Source: an uncultured Bacteroidota bacterium (lineage in GTDB: Bacteria; Bacteroidota; Bacteroidia; B-17B0; Aurantibacillaceae). Taken from it: 64,000 bases of DNA. A program made the position numbers and the translations under genes. Shown in pieces: positions 9,009 through 18,787 of this stretch (within the stretch, counting starts at the first letter, position 1; every line of letters begins with the position of its first letter). The notes below the pieces were generated by a model that ran no database searches, was not told the DNA's origin, and worked only from the letters and a program-made list of their open reading frames with translations. The stretch lies in NCBI GenBank assembly GCA_903834765.1, contig CAILKE010000057.1, forward strand, positions 18,726 through 82,725. Reading direction: 5' to 3'.

Positions 9009-10163
9009 TGAATATATTTTTTCGTTTTTCATTTTTTAATTTTTTTTAATTCAACAACGTTAAATGCTCAAGATACCGTTTACGCTCGTCAGGTTATAAA
9101 AAAATTGACATCTTCCGAATTACTTGGCAGAGGCTATGTAAACGATGGTGTCAATAAAGCAGCTGCCTATTTGTTGAATGAGATGAAAAAGATAGGAGTT
9201 TTAAAAATTGGAAAATCCTATTCGCAAGCCTATCATTTTTCGGTGAACACTTTTCCCGGTAAAATGTCGGTTGTATTGGATGGCAGAGAATTAACAGCAG
9301 GAAAGCATTATTTAATTTATCCGTCAGCTACGACAAAAAAAACGGGTTATCAATTATTTAAAACGGACAGTGTCACGTATCATGCAAATGACGGTAGAAG
9401 AGAGGTGCCTGTGATTATTAAACTCAAAAAAAAATTAACCTATACAGTTGCCACCGATACGTCTGATAAAACAGTGATCGAATTATTAAATGATTCTTTT
9501 CCAAACGAATTAAAAAATGTGGATGTTATTTTTGAAAACAAATTCATTCCTAATTTTAAGTGTCAAAATTTATGTGGTTATATTAAAGGAAAGCAACAAC
9601 CTGATAGTTTCGTTGTATTTACCGCTCACTACGATCATTTAGGTGCTATGGGCAAACAAGCCTTTTTTCCAGGAGCAAATGATAATGCGAGTGGCGTAAG
9701 TGTTTTACTAAACTTGATGAAATATTATAAAAAAAATCCCGCTAAATATTCAATAGCTTTTATCTTTTTTAGTGGCGAAGAAGCAGGATTATTAGGATCT
9801 AAATATTATTCAGAACATCCTTTATTCCCATTATCAAGCATTAAATTTTTAACGAATATGGATTTATTAGGAACTGGTGATGATGGAATTATGGTCGTAA
9901 ATGCGACTGTTTTTAAAGAGCAGTTTGAAAAATTAAATACCATTAATGTAGAAAAAAAATATGTCAAGCAAATTAAGCAACGTGGCAAAGCTGCTAATAG
10001 CGATCATTACTGGTTTACAGAAAAAGGTGTTCCTAGTTTTTTTATTTATACCATGGGCGGTATACAAGCCTATCATGACATTAATGATATAGAAAAAACA
10101 TTGCCCTTAACTGATTATATAGATGTTTGTAAATTATTAATGGAGTTTGTCGAAAAAATTTAA
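9008..10163 (+). CDS. M28-family zinc aminopeptidase, apparent poly-T frameshift near the start
   Basis: From about 9048 the frame encodes a secreted M28 peptidase: AHYDHLG (zinc His), GANDNASGV (bridging Asp), FFSGEEAGLLGS (Glu pair), TNMDLLG (Asp) and AYHDIND (His), in the usual order. The ATG at 9008 overlaps the previous stop and starts MNIFFRFSFFNFF, a signal-peptide-like run. It then hits TAA after a run of eight T at 9040-9047. Removing one T joins it cleanly to NSTTLNAQDTVYAR, which restores a full signal peptide ending LNA|Q. Without the join the only in-frame starts are non-ATG (TTG 9105), which would cut off the export signal. Either a sequencing or assembly indel or a real phase-variable tract explains this. 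Confidence 0.8.
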
Positions 10164-10504
10164 TTTATCTAATTTTTTAAACCCAATTAGTTGTTTTCAT
10201 TACAACATAATACAAACATTTTTTGCTATTATTTTCAGGAATTAATTGATTTACAAAAACACAACTTCTTTAATCCTTTATTAATAAGCCTTTCAAATCA
10301 ATTTAATAAATTTATTTTTTAAAACATTCTTCGGTTTTACTAAAGATTAGGATTGCAGCCTAGCTGAATGTTTTTATTAATGACATTAAAAAAATAAACT
10401 TTATTATTACTGACAACGCTTCAACTATTTTCAAAATATCTAAATTCGGTAAACATTAGTCATGCTGCAGTTATTAATAATTAGATTAGTCTTTATAAAC
10501 CAAT
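10164..10504. other. Intergenic gap, no gene seen
   Basis: 341 bases of AT-rich sequence lie between the end of the M28 peptidase gene and the end of the convergent 10505-11248 gene. I see no credible reading frame, tRNA, strong hairpin with T-run or repeat of the families noted elsewhere. As a gap between convergent genes it probably holds 3' untranslated sequence. Confidence 0.5.
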
Positions 10505-11248
10505 TTATTTAAATAACAAATCATACTCTTCAAGAGACATTAGTGCATTAGCTCCTTTGAAACCTTTGTTTTTAGCTAATTTCAGTAATTCTTTTTCGGT
10601 ACATACTTCTACTTTTTGCTCAGAATCAAAAGAAAATAAAAGGTATTTTTTATCTATTTTATTAGAACGTGTTGATGTGATGCTTTGCTCTAGTAATAAA
10701 TAGTTTTTATCTAATGCTAATTTAGAGATGTTTAAAATATTGGTTGTTGATTCTCCATTATCATTGATGTCAAATTGAATCACATTTTTTTCATTGTATA
10801 ATTCACCATTATCTCTAAAAGGCGAACAATGAATGGAGTAGGGGTAACGCAATGGAAAACGGTAATAACTTTCAAAACCTAAATAGGTATAAAATTGATT
10901 TGGCACAGTTATACTATCTGTATCATAACTCTTTAGTCTTTGTAAATGCTCGTTGGTTTGTAAAAGTGCATCATTGCTATGAGATAGAGAATCTGAAAGA
11001 CCTTGCATGGATTGTTCTATCTGATTGCCAAACTCGTCTGTTAAGCTTTGTATTTTATTAACTGCTTTATTGATGAATAAATAAATACACGTGATCATTC
11101 CTATAAGGAATACAAAAAAAGCTGTTAACCAACTGTATTTATGTGGCTTATTATTAGCAAAGCCAACAATTGTAAATACAATGGAAAGTATAACGCCCAC
11201 TAAACAAAGGAAACCAAGGATGATGAGCATGCCAGCTTTTAAAAACAT
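10505..11248 (-). CDS. Hypothetical membrane-anchored protein
   Basis: 247 residues. Two hydrophobic segments (about 5-29 and 41-60) lie at the N-terminus, followed by a helical, coiled-coil-like stretch (VNKIQSLTDEFGNQIEQ ... NEHLQRLKSY) and a C-terminal globular part with a beta-rich look (FYTYLGFESYYRFPLRYPYS). I do not recognise a family. The topology suggests an inner-membrane protein with its C-terminal domain in the cytosol or periplasm. It follows the carboxyltransferase gene by 11 bases on the same strand, so they may be co-transcribed, but nothing in the sequence links their functions. Confidence 0.6.
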   Translation of the reverse strand: MFLKAGMLIILGFLCLVGVILSIVFTIVGFANNKPHKYSWLTAFFVFLIGMITCIYLFINKAVNKIQSLTDEFGNQIEQSMQGLSDSLSHSNDALLQTNEHLQRLKSYDTDSITVPNQFYTYLGFESYYRFPLRYPYSIHCSPFRDNGELYNEKNVIQFDINDNGESTTNILNISKLALDKNYLLLEQSITSTRSNKIDKKYLLFSFDSEQKVEVCTEKELLKLAKNKGFKGANALMSLEEYDLLFK

Positions 11249-11259
11249 GGTATTAAATT

Positions 11260-12804
11260 TTACAACGGAATATTACCATGTTTTTTCTTAGGGAGTTTAT
11301 CGGCTTTGTTTTCAAGCATTTTGAAAGCACGAATTAATTTTTCACGCGTTTGTTCAGGCTTAATTACTTCGTCAATAAATCCACGTTCAGCTGCGCGGTA
11401 AGGGTTAGCAAACATTGTTTGATATTCTGCTTCTTTCTCTTTCCATTTCTCATCTTTATTAGCAGCGGTTGAAATTTCATTTTTGAAAATAATTTCAGCA
11501 GCACCCTTAGCGCCCATTACGGCTATTTCAGCACTTGGCCAAGCATAGTTCATGTCTGCACCAATGTGTTTGCTATTCATCACGTCATACGCACCGCCAT
11601 AAGCTTTACGCGTAATTACTGTAATACGAGGAACGGTGGCCTCACTAAAGGCATATAATAATTTAGCTCCGTTTGTAATGATAGCATTCCACTCTTGATC
11701 AGTGCCTGGTAAAAAGCCCGGCACATCTTCAAATACCAATAACGGAATATTAAAGCAATCGCAAAAACGAACAAAACGAGCCGCTTTTGTTGATGAATGT
11801 ATATCTAATACGCCAGCTAATACGGCAGGTTGATTGGCAACGATACCAATGGAACGTCCCGCTAATCGTGCAAATCCAACCACGATGTTTTCCGCAAAAT
11901 ATTTATGAACTTCAAAAAATGAATCAGTATCAATCACGTTTTCAATGACTTCTCTGATATCATAAGGTTGATTAGCATTTTCAGGAATGATAGAATTTAA
12001 TTCTGTACGAAGTTCTGAACCTGTTTGTTCATAAGGAACGCTTGGTGCATTTTCTTCACAGTTTTGAGGCACATAACTTAGTATTTGTTTTAAGTTCGTA
12101 ATCGCTTCTATTTCATTAGCACAAGCAAAATGGGTTACGCCACTTTTGCTTGCATGAGTCATTGCGCCTCCTAATTCTTCGCTAGTAACTTCTTCATGCG
12201 TCACTGTTTTAACTACGTTCGGACCTGTTACAAACATATAGCTAGTATTTTCTACCATTAAAATAAAGTCTGTAATAGCCGGGCTGTAAACTGCACCACC
12301 AGCGCATGGTCCCATGATTGCTGATAATTGTGGTATGACACCACTAGCCCGCACATTACGGTAAAATATATCAGCATATCCACCTAAAGAAACAACGCCT
12401 TCTTGTATTCGAGCGCCACCACTATCGTTTAAGCCAATTAATGGAGCTCCATTTTTTAATGCTAAGTCCATTATTTTACAAATTTTTTCAGCATGCGTCT
12501 CAGATAAAGATCCTCCAAACACGGTGAAATCTTGAGAAAATACATACACTAATCTACCGTGTACGGTGCCGTAACCCGTTACAACGCCATCTCCAAGGTA
12601 TTGTTCTTTTTCTAAACCAAAATCCTTGCTGCGATGCGTTACCATCATGCCAATTTCTTCAAAACTTCCTTCGTCTAATAAAAAATGTAAACGCTCACGA
12701 GCAGTTAGTTTTCCTTTTTTATGCTGGGCGTCAATACGTTTTTGCCCACCACCTAAAAGCGCTTCGGCTTGTTTTTGTTCTAATAAAGATATTTTCGAGT
12801 TCAT
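11260..12804 (-). CDS. pccB: Acyl-CoA carboxylase carboxyltransferase (beta) subunit, propionyl-CoA carboxylase-like
   Basis: 514 residues, full family length, two crotonase-fold halves. The N-terminal half carries [20 protein letters not shown] and [12 protein letters not shown], the oxyanion-hole glycines that hold the acyl-CoA. The C-terminal half has [23 protein letters not shown] and [11 protein letters not shown], which hold carboxybiotin. It transfers the carboxyl group from biotin to propionyl-CoA (or another short acyl-CoA) to make methylmalonyl-CoA in the cytosol. The biotin carboxylase and biotin carrier partners are not in the window. A decarboxylase alpha subunit has the same fold, so substrate and direction remain inferred. 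Confidence 0.88.
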   Translation of the reverse strand: MNSKISLLEQKQAEALLGGGQKRIDAQHKKGKLTARERLHFLLDEGSFEEIGMMVTHRSKDFGLEKEQYLGDGVVTGYGTVHGRLVYVFSQDFTVFGGSLSETHAEKICKIMDLALKNGAPLIGLNDSGGARIQEGVVSLGGYADIFYRNVRASGVIPQLSAIMGPCAGGAVYSPAITDFILMVENTSYMFVTGPNVVKTVTHEEVTSEELGGAMTHASKSGVTHFACANEIEAITNLKQILSYVPQNCEENAPSVPYEQTGSELRTELNSIIPENANQPYDIREVIENVIDTDSFFEVHKYFAENIVVGFARLAGRSIGIVANQPAVLAGVLDIHSSTKAARFVRFCDCFNIPLLVFEDVPGFLPGTDQEWNAIITNGAKLLYAFSEATVPRITVITRKAYGGAYDVMNSKHIGADMNYAWPSAEIAVMGAKGAAEIIFKNEISTAANKDEKWKEKEAEYQTMFANPYRAAERGFIDEVIKPEQTREKLIRAFKMLENKADKLPKKKHGNIPL

Positions 12805-13052
12805 GTTTTAGTATTTAAAGGCAATGTTTACTGATTTTTGTTTACAGAAAACATGGAGTTAATTTTCATTTTAATTACAAGTTTTAAATATACAATTTAG
12901 TATTAAAATAGCGAAGTATAATATTATGACTTAAATAGCTTAAAACTAATCATTTAACCACTTTTCTAGGATGATTTATGATATAAACAAAGGGCTCGAA
13001 GCAAATGGAATTATTTGACTCAGTAATTGATTGACGGTTGTAAAATCAAATT

Positions 13053-14105
13053 TTAATTATACCTGATATATGGATCAGCAAAGCGTTTGTCATATAAAAA
13101 TGCGCAATCAGTTAAGGTTTTTAAAAATGCGATAATATCCATTTTTTCGACAGTGTTTAACTCTCCAATTTTAAGTAAACTCCGATCGGCATTAGTAGAG
13201 AAGTTTGATGGCTTTGAATAATGATCAACGACTTGTTGTAACGTTTTGAATCTTCCATCATGCATGTATGGGTAAGTCATTTCAACGTTTCTAAGACTGG
13301 GTACTTTAAAGGTTTGATTATCATTTTCAATTCCTGTAATTTTTCCGCGTCCCATATCTTTTAATGATGTATCTATCTTAATACCATTGTTGCGATAACT
13401 ATTGTCTGTAAATAATGGATCTATATGGCAGTTAGCGCATTTAGATTTGAATAGCCTCAGACCATTTTTTTCAGAGGCCGAAAAGGTGTCCTTTTTATTG
13501 ATAAATTTATCGTATCGGGAATTTGAAGAAATTAATAAGCCTGTGAATTGGGCTAAAGATTTTAGTAATCGTTCAGAATTAATAATTGTGTCTTTCCATG
13601 CTTTTTTAAATAAAGAAATGTAAGTTGAATCTCTTTTTAATTTAATTAAAACATTAGCGATTAATTCATCCATTTCAATGGGATTGGTAATTGGATTAAT
13701 TGGCTGAACTTCCATATTATTGACTCCGCCATCCCACATGTAAGTATCTTTCCAAATTAAATTTTGCAAGGCTGGGACATTTCGCGTACCGATTTTAGCA
13801 TAAATTCCATGACTTAATTTATGATCAATGTGGGCGAAGGCAGCAAACTGTTGGTGGCAAGTACCGCAATTAACTGTGTTGTCTTTTGATAAAATATTAT
13901 CGTAGAATAAGGTTTTTCCTAAAATAAATTTTTCTACACTAATTTTATTATTCTCGAAATTATAATTTGGTTTTGGAAATCCTTTAGGATTAGTAAAGGT
14001 TATATCTTTAAGTGTGATTTTTTTAGTTGGATCATTTTTGAAACTAAGCAATGTGATAATGATTACAAATAAAAAAATGCTGATATATCGTTTCTTACTT
14101 TTCAT
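13053..14105 (-). CDS. mbnH: Di-heme cytochrome c peroxidase-like enzyme, MbnH/MauG superfamily
   Basis: 350 residues with an N-terminal export signal or anchor (about 7-22). Two CxxCH heme c motifs are present: CGTCH at 80-84 and CANCH at 223-227. TRNVPALQN, MWDGG and the later VPSLRNVEMTYPYMHDGRF are hallmarks of the bacterial di-heme peroxidase superfamily. It lies directly downstream of, and overlaps by 11 bases, an MbnP-type gene. In the described MbnH/MbnP pairs the di-heme enzyme oxidises a tryptophan of MbnP to kynurenine, which helps it bind copper. I assign this role from that pairing; an ordinary periplasmic H2O2-reducing peroxidase is the alternative. Confidence 0.78.
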   Translation of the reverse strand: MKSKKRYISIFLFVIIITLLSFKNDPTKKITLKDITFTNPKGFPKPNYNFENNKISVEKFILGKTLFYDNILSKDNTVNCGTCHQQFAAFAHIDHKLSHGIYAKIGTRNVPALQNLIWKDTYMWDGGVNNMEVQPINPITNPIEMDELIANVLIKLKRDSTYISLFKKAWKDTIINSERLLKSLAQFTGLLISSNSRYDKFINKKDTFSASEKNGLRLFKSKCANCHIDPLFTDNSYRNNGIKIDTSLKDMGRGKITGIENDNQTFKVPSLRNVEMTYPYMHDGRFKTLQQVVDHYSKPSNFSTNADRSLLKIGELNTVEKMDIIAFLKTLTDCAFLYDKRFADPYIRYN

Positions 14106-14856
14106 TTTTTATGCTTAAAATACTAAACATATCTTTGTAATTAGTAGCAATCAATTCGGCATTTTTTAAATCTGTTACAGAAGAAAGAATAGAAAAATCA
14201 ATAGAATTAGGCGTTTTAAGAACTTCTGCTACATCGCTTTGTATATTTAAGTGACTTGTATTTGAATTGATAATTAGTGGAGTTGATGACAAATCTAAAT
14301 CTATTTGACGTATGCTATTAGTTGGTTGTTTGTAACCTCCAATATGGTATTCAAACACACCACTAGGTGATTTTGAAAAAGAAGAATTGCCTTCTAGTTT
14401 CAAAAAAATATAACCAGTATTCCAAGCCCAAAACATAGCGTTTAAAGGATCTAAAGCTCCCGATTGAGCGCCACTAAAATTATGCAGGCTATCAACGCCT
14501 AAAATAAAATGTATGCTTGTATATGTTCCGTTTGGAATATTACTAAGGTTAATTTGTTTTGAAAAATCTTCGTCTTCATTGATTAAATAATAATCTTTAG
14601 AAATGAAATCTTTACCATTTGCGTTTGTTAAATGAATTTTCCCAACGTAATATTTAAATTTAGAGATTATAAAATCTTGTCCTAACTCATTTTTGTAATG
14701 CATGGAATCTAATTTCAATAAATCATTTCCTACTATATGTTTAAAGTTGATCTGTATACTCCCTTTATATGGCTTTGAAATCAATGTAAAGCTATATTGT
14801 ACAACAATTAAAATTAGAGCAACGATGAGTATAAATATCTGAAGTATTTTTTTCAA
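14095..14856 (-). CDS. mbnP: MbnP-family copper-binding protein
   Basis: 253 residues with an N-terminal hydrophobic segment (about 5-24). The fold markers fit the MbnP family: IQINFKHIVGNDLL near the start, FIISKFKYYVGKIHL, IHFILGVDS, and the tryptophan-rich LNAMFWAWNTGYIFLKLEG, followed by a His-containing FEYHIGGY segment. Family members are periplasmic copper-binding proteins matured by a di-heme partner. The partner gene overlaps this one at 14095-14105, so the two are translationally coupled. The FWAW segment is a plausible site for the oxidised tryptophan, but which Trp is modified cannot be seen. A strong hairpin upstream separates it from the YHYH gene. Confidence 0.8.
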   Translation of the reverse strand: MKKILQIFILIVALILIVVQYSFTLISKPYKGSIQINFKHIVGNDLLKLDSMHYKNELGQDFIISKFKYYVGKIHLTNANGKDFISKDYYLINEDEDFSKQINLSNIPNGTYTSIHFILGVDSLHNFSGAQSGALDPLNAMFWAWNTGYIFLKLEGNSSFSKSPSGVFEYHIGGYKQPTNSIRQIDLDLSSTPLIINSNTSHLNIQSDVAEVLKTPNSIDFSILSSVTDLKNAELIATNYKDMFSILSIKNEK

Positions 14857-14889
14857 TTATAATATGAAGTTGATGATACATATAAAACA

Positions 14890-14924
14890 TAAACACATTT
14901 ACTAATGTATAGTAAATGTGTTTA
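14890..14924 (-). terminator. Strong hairpin between the YHYH gene and mbnP
   Basis: AAACACATTTACT at 14891-14903 pairs perfectly with AGTAAATGTGTTT at 14911-14923, extended by one T-A pair, around a 7-base loop. On the minus strand it follows the stop of the YHYH gene and leads into a T-rich tail, as a rho-independent stop would. It suggests that mbnP-mbnH is transcribed separately from the YHYH gene. Confidence 0.65.
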
Positions 14925-14946
14925 CGAATAAATTAATTATAAAAAA

Positions 14947-16281
14947 TTATTTTACTTTCATGATTTTTTGTTTCACAACTTCGTTTCCTGCTTCTAATAC
15001 TAGCATATATACACCTGAAGAATAATTACTCATATCTAATTCGTAGGAAATGCTTGGTTGCAGATTTTCAAAGGTTTGAACTAGTTGGCCTTTCGTATTA
15101 TATAAACTGCCTTTTACATTGTTTTTACTATCCACATCCATATAAATTGCTGTTACATCTTCAACCGGATTTGGCCACACAGTACATTTAATTTTTTGGT
15201 TTAACTGCTCATTAATAGCAGTTGTAGTTGATGGTGTATATATAGTAGTTGTTTCGGTAATAGTATTATGTCCACCACCAGGTCCCGTATTGCCAGCTTG
15301 AACCGTTCCATAATAGGTTGGCCCTAATACAAAAGGATAAACAGGGTAACCAGTAGCATCAATTGTTACAAAATAGGCATATGTGCCTGCAGGATATTCG
15401 GGCGTAATACAAAAACGACCATTGTGAAAATCTAAATCGCCAGAACCAGCAACATAAACATAATCCTCTAACATGTTTCCTAAAGGGTATGATGTATTTA
15501 CCGGTGGTCCAGCATTACGCGTTGTTGGTGTTGTTGGTGTGGCCGCAGCCGATGCTGAATTAGCACCTAATAATACAGTGCCTGTACTTGGCGCTAAAAC
15601 AAAACTTGGAGTCATTCGTTTAATAGCTCCTGTCCCATTTGTATTGGTATAGGCGTAAGCTCCATAAACAGGAAAGCCATCAAAGGCATAGCCAATAATA
15701 GGTGAGTGAACAGTTGTGTTTGAAGAATTGTATAGACAAGACGGGTTTACATGATTGTGATATGTTCCGCTTGGAGCAGGATGTCCAAGGCAATTATCAA
15801 AACTAATTCCTTCATAAACCAATGCATTTCTATTATAACCAGTTGTGGTTACCCCCATGGAGAAGGCGCCTGTAGAGTTATTCCAATATTGACCATCTTT
15901 AGGATTAAAGATAGCAACACCATTGCTCCATAAGCCAATATTGCCATTAGGACAATAAATAGCAGTAGATGTGTTTTGAACAGCAGCCCTTGTAAATTTA
16001 CATACTAAATTTTGGTTTGCAGGTTGGTTAGGATTTGATGCCCATGGACCTATGTTATATGATGGAACACCACAGGCGCTAACATAAACTTGTGTAGCAG
16101 AATATTGCACCGTTTGTATATTAGCTTGAATAGCAGTTAATGTTTGACTAGCGCAAGCAGTGCAGCTACCAGTAGCACTATTTGTATTCACTATCCATGA
16201 AGTGATTTGTGGACTTAGCTGCGCATCTGCATTAAATGAAGTTAGTAACGCTGTTGATGCTATGAGTAGTGCTTTTTTCAT
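14947..16281 (-). CDS. YHYH-domain secreted protein with type IX secretion sorting domain
   Basis: 444 residues. A signal peptide (MKKALLIASTALLTSFNADAQ) is followed by a Cys-containing N-terminal part. The YHYH domain includes IGLWSNGVAIFNPKDG, GTYHNHVNPSCLY, IIGYAFDGFPVYGAY and, later, DLDFHNGRFC. Residues from about 365 form a type A T9SS C-terminal domain: VWPNPVEDV ... LYNTKGQLVQTF ... YSSGVYMLVLEAGNEVVKQKIMKV. It should be exported across the outer membrane and anchored or released there. The YHYH domain's biochemistry is not established; its conserved His residues suggest metal binding. Its position beside MbnP/MbnH hints at a shared metal or redox theme, but the intervening terminator argues against a single operon. 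Confidence 0.85.
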   Translation of the reverse strand: MKKALLIASTALLTSFNADAQLSPQITSWIVNTNSATGSCTACASQTLTAIQANIQTVQYSATQVYVSACGVPSYNIGPWASNPNQPANQNLVCKFTRAAVQNTSTAIYCPNGNIGLWSNGVAIFNPKDGQYWNNSTGAFSMGVTTTGYNRNALVYEGISFDNCLGHPAPSGTYHNHVNPSCLYNSSNTTVHSPIIGYAFDGFPVYGAYAYTNTNGTGAIKRMTPSFVLAPSTGTVLLGANSASAAATPTTPTTRNAGPPVNTSYPLGNMLEDYVYVAGSGDLDFHNGRFCITPEYPAGTYAYFVTIDATGYPVYPFVLGPTYYGTVQAGNTGPGGGHNTITETTTIYTPSTTTAINEQLNQKIKCTVWPNPVEDVTAIYMDVDSKNNVKGSLYNTKGQLVQTFENLQPSISYELDMSNYSSGVYMLVLEAGNEVVKQKIMKVK

Positions 16282-16473
16282 GCTATGTGTTTTTAGGGTT
16301 AAGAGGCATTATAATTAATTATAAAACTAAAGTAAACAATTTTAAAGATAAAATAAACGAGGTAAATATTCATTTTTTTGCGATAAAATTAAACAAAACT
16401 CTTATTGTTATATATATAACCCTCACTTTTGATTACGAAATGAAGGGTTGCAATTTGTTATAATTTTTAGATT

Positions 16474-17724
16474 TTATTTTCGCTCTTTATTAAATTTTGG
16501 TTTTCTACCTCCTGATTTATTGCTAGCACCTTTATTATTGAAAGATTTAGGTTTATCAAATTTTTTCTTGTTTGCATCTGGATTGTATTCTGGACCTTTA
16601 CCAAATGCTGCTGGAATTTCCATTTTAGTTACATCCATTCCCATTAATGCTTCTATTTGTGCAAAGCGAGGCTGGTCTTTTTCATTGATAAATGTAATAG
16701 CCACGCCTGCTTTTTCAGCTCTTGCCGTGCGACCAATACGATGAATATAATCTTCCGGATCTGGTGGTGCATCAAAATTTACGACCAAACTAATCCCATC
16801 AACATCAATTCCGCGTGACAAAATATCTGTACCAATTAAAATACGTAATCGTCTGTTTTTAAAATCACGCATAATTTCTTCGCGCTCCGACTGGTCTAAA
16901 TCAGATGAAAAGCCTTTGGAAGAATAATTTAACATTTTAAAACTTTGCGCTAATTCCTTCACTTTTTCTTTGGTTGACGAAAAAATAATAATTGATTTAT
17001 AATCTTCGTTCTTTAAAATTTCGTGTAATATTTTTTCTTTTTGATTATCATATACTACATAAGCTTGTTGCACAATACCCGCTGCTGGTTTAGAAATAGC
17101 AATATTGATTGATTCATGTTCTTTTAATAACTGAGCTGCTAATACTCTAATTTTAGGAGCCATCGTAGCCGAAAACATGATGGTTTGACGTTTCTCTGGA
17201 ACATATTTTAAAATGGTTTTAATATCATCTGAAAAGCCCATATCTAACATACGATCTGCTTCATCTAAAATTAAATGCTCGATAGTATCAAACTTCACAT
17301 CACCTGATTGAAGTAAAGCAATTAATCGGCCAGGAGTAGCAATAACAATATCAACTCCTTCACGCAAGGCCTTTGCTTGTCGTTCCCATGTCACACCATC
17401 GTTTCCACCGTATATGCCAATAGAACTAACGCCACAAAAATAGGCCATTCCTTCAATTTGTTGATCTATCTGTAAAACTAATTCACGCGTTGGTGCAATA
17501 ATTAGGGTGTTAATACCTCCTTTTTTAGTTTTGATGATTCTATCTAAAATAGGTAATACAAATGCCGCAGTTTTACCTGTGCCTGTTTGTGCGCAAGCAA
17601 TAAGATCTTTACCTTGTTGTATAACAGGTATAGCTTGCTGTTGAATGGGAGTAGGCGCTTTATATCCCATGGATTGTAAGCCGTCTAATATTGTTGTATC
17701 GAAATTAAAATCGTTGAATGTCAA
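16474..17724 (-). CDS. DEAD-box ATP-dependent RNA helicase, RhlE-like
   Basis: 416 residues with all helicase motifs in order: the Q motif region GYKAPTPIQQQAIP, ACAQTGTGKTAAF (Walker A), PTRELVLQ, TPGRL, DEAD, SAT, the second-domain SSTKEKV, GTDILSRGIDV and HRIGRTARAEKAG. The C-terminal ~50 residues are basic and Asn/Lys/Gly-rich, an RNA-binding tail common in RhlE/CsdA-type enzymes. It unwinds short RNA duplexes with ATP in the cytosol, for example in ribosome assembly, mRNA decay or cold response. Which paralogue it is cannot be decided from sequence alone. It is transcribed alone. Confidence 0.92.
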   Translation of the reverse strand: MTFNDFNFDTTILDGLQSMGYKAPTPIQQQAIPVIQQGKDLIACAQTGTGKTAAFVLPILDRIIKTKKGGINTLIIAPTRELVLQIDQQIEGMAYFCGVSSIGIYGGNDGVTWERQAKALREGVDIVIATPGRLIALLQSGDVKFDTIEHLILDEADRMLDMGFSDDIKTILKYVPEKRQTIMFSATMAPKIRVLAAQLLKEHESINIAISKPAAGIVQQAYVVYDNQKEKILHEILKNEDYKSIIIFSSTKEKVKELAQSFKMLNYSSKGFSSDLDQSEREEIMRDFKNRRLRILIGTDILSRGIDVDGISLVVNFDAPPDPEDYIHRIGRTARAEKAGVAITFINEKDQPRFAQIEALMGMDVTKMEIPAAFGKGPEYNPDANKKKFDKPKSFNNKGASNKSGGRKPKFNKERK

Positions 17725-17857
17725 AGTGTAATTATTTTATAAGTATTAAAGGGCTAATTTACTCATTTTATATGATTTATTTCACATCGAACAATGCAAC
17801 TAAATTTCTAAAAGAATAATTTGGTTACTATTTCTGCAACATTTACTTTCACGCTTG

Positions 17858-18652
17858 ATGAATATTTCTCAGTTTTTTGAAGAGTATAGTTTACTAACAC
17901 TAAGTTTAGTTTCTATAGCTGGTTTTATAGCCGGCTTTATCGATTCTATCGTTGGTGGAGGCGGACTCATTCAAACACCTTTTTTCCTAATTACATTCCC
18001 AGATATATCATTACCAAAAGTTCTAGGTACTAATAAAATATCTGCTTTAATGGGTACTTCTGTTGCTGCGGTGAAATATTCTAAAAAAGTAAAATTTGAT
18101 TTTAGTTTATTGTTTGTAATAGCGGCTAGTTGTTTTATTGCTTCTTTTTTCGGTGCGAAGCTTGTTAATTATTTAGACTCCAAAACGTTGAAACCACTGG
18201 TATTAGTAATCCTTATTGTGATTGCTATTTATACATTTTTTAAAAAAAATTTAGGTATTCATCCAACAAAAGAATTATCGGTAACAAAACAAAAAGTATA
18301 TGGGGCTTTAATAGGCTTGGTAGTGGGCTTTTATGACGGCTTTTTTGGACCTGGAACAGGCAGTTTTTTTGTGTTAGGCTTTGTAGTAATACTTGGTTTT
18401 GAATTTGTAAAAGCCTCCGCTTATGCAAAGGTTGTTAATTGCATTACTAATATTTCAGCTTTGTTTGTATTTATTTCTCATGGAAACTTTATTCTGCCAC
18501 TTGCTCTATTAATGGGTGGATTCAATATGCTGGGAAGTTATATCGGAAGTTCGCTCGCTTTAAAAAATGGAAATGGCTTTGTTAGAATTATTTTCTTAGT
18601 GATCGTATCATTGATGATTTTAAAATATGGATATGAAGTATTTAATGCCTAA
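17858..18652 (+). CDS. TSUP (TauE/SafE) family sulfite/sulfonate-type permease
   Basis: 264 residues from the ATG at 17858 (a TTG immediately precedes it). About eight hydrophobic segments are visible. Two family repeats show the characteristic glycine-rich motifs: AGFIDSIVGGGGLIQTPFF near the N-terminus and GFYDGFFGPGTGSFFVLGFV at mid-protein, followed by KVVNCITNISAL. Members are inner-membrane permeases for anions such as sulfite, sulfonates or organic acids. The substrate is not determined here, and no sulfur gene adjoins it (the sulfur locus is 35 kb away). It is a single gene ahead of radA. Confidence 0.88.
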   Translation: MNISQFFEEYSLLTLSLVSIAGFIAGFIDSIVGGGGLIQTPFFLITFPDISLPKVLGTNKISALMGTSVAAVKYSKKVKFDFSLLFVIAASCFIASFFGAKLVNYLDSKTLKPLVLVILIVIAIYTFFKKNLGIHPTKELSVTKQKVYGALIGLVVGFYDGFFGPGTGSFFVLGFVVILGFEFVKASAYAKVVNCITNISALFVFISHGNFILPLALLMGGFNMLGSYIGSSLALKNGNGFVRIIFLVIVSLMILKYGYEVFNA

Positions 18653-18730
18653 AACAACTCTAATTCATTTCATAAAAGAGGCAATTATAAAATGCTATAA
18701 TATATAGCAATCAATAGCTATTATTTATTT

Positions 18731-18787
18731 TACTTTTGATAAAAACTCCGAGTCATTTATGTCTCTGCGTCTTAAAAAAATAAAATC
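18731..18787 (+). promoter_or_regulatory. Candidate radA upstream region: -7 box TACTTTTG and a repeat-like stretch
   Basis: TACTTTTG at 18731-18738 fits TAnnTTTG but has no clear -33 TTTG. After it, 18745-18775 reads like the ctctgcgtctt-type dispersed repeat seen at 3603-3712. The ATG of radA follows at 18788. Confidence 0.3.

Noticed and set aside
16418..16449. Possible terminator hairpin (AACCCT/AGGGTT) near the helicase stop
   Set aside because: The stem is only six pairs, the loop is about 20 bases and no T-run follows on the minus strand.
16269..16463. A 64-codon plus-strand frame between the YHYH and helicase genes
   Set aside because: It begins inside the start of the YHYH gene on the other strand, has no homology I recognise and covers a low-complexity gap.
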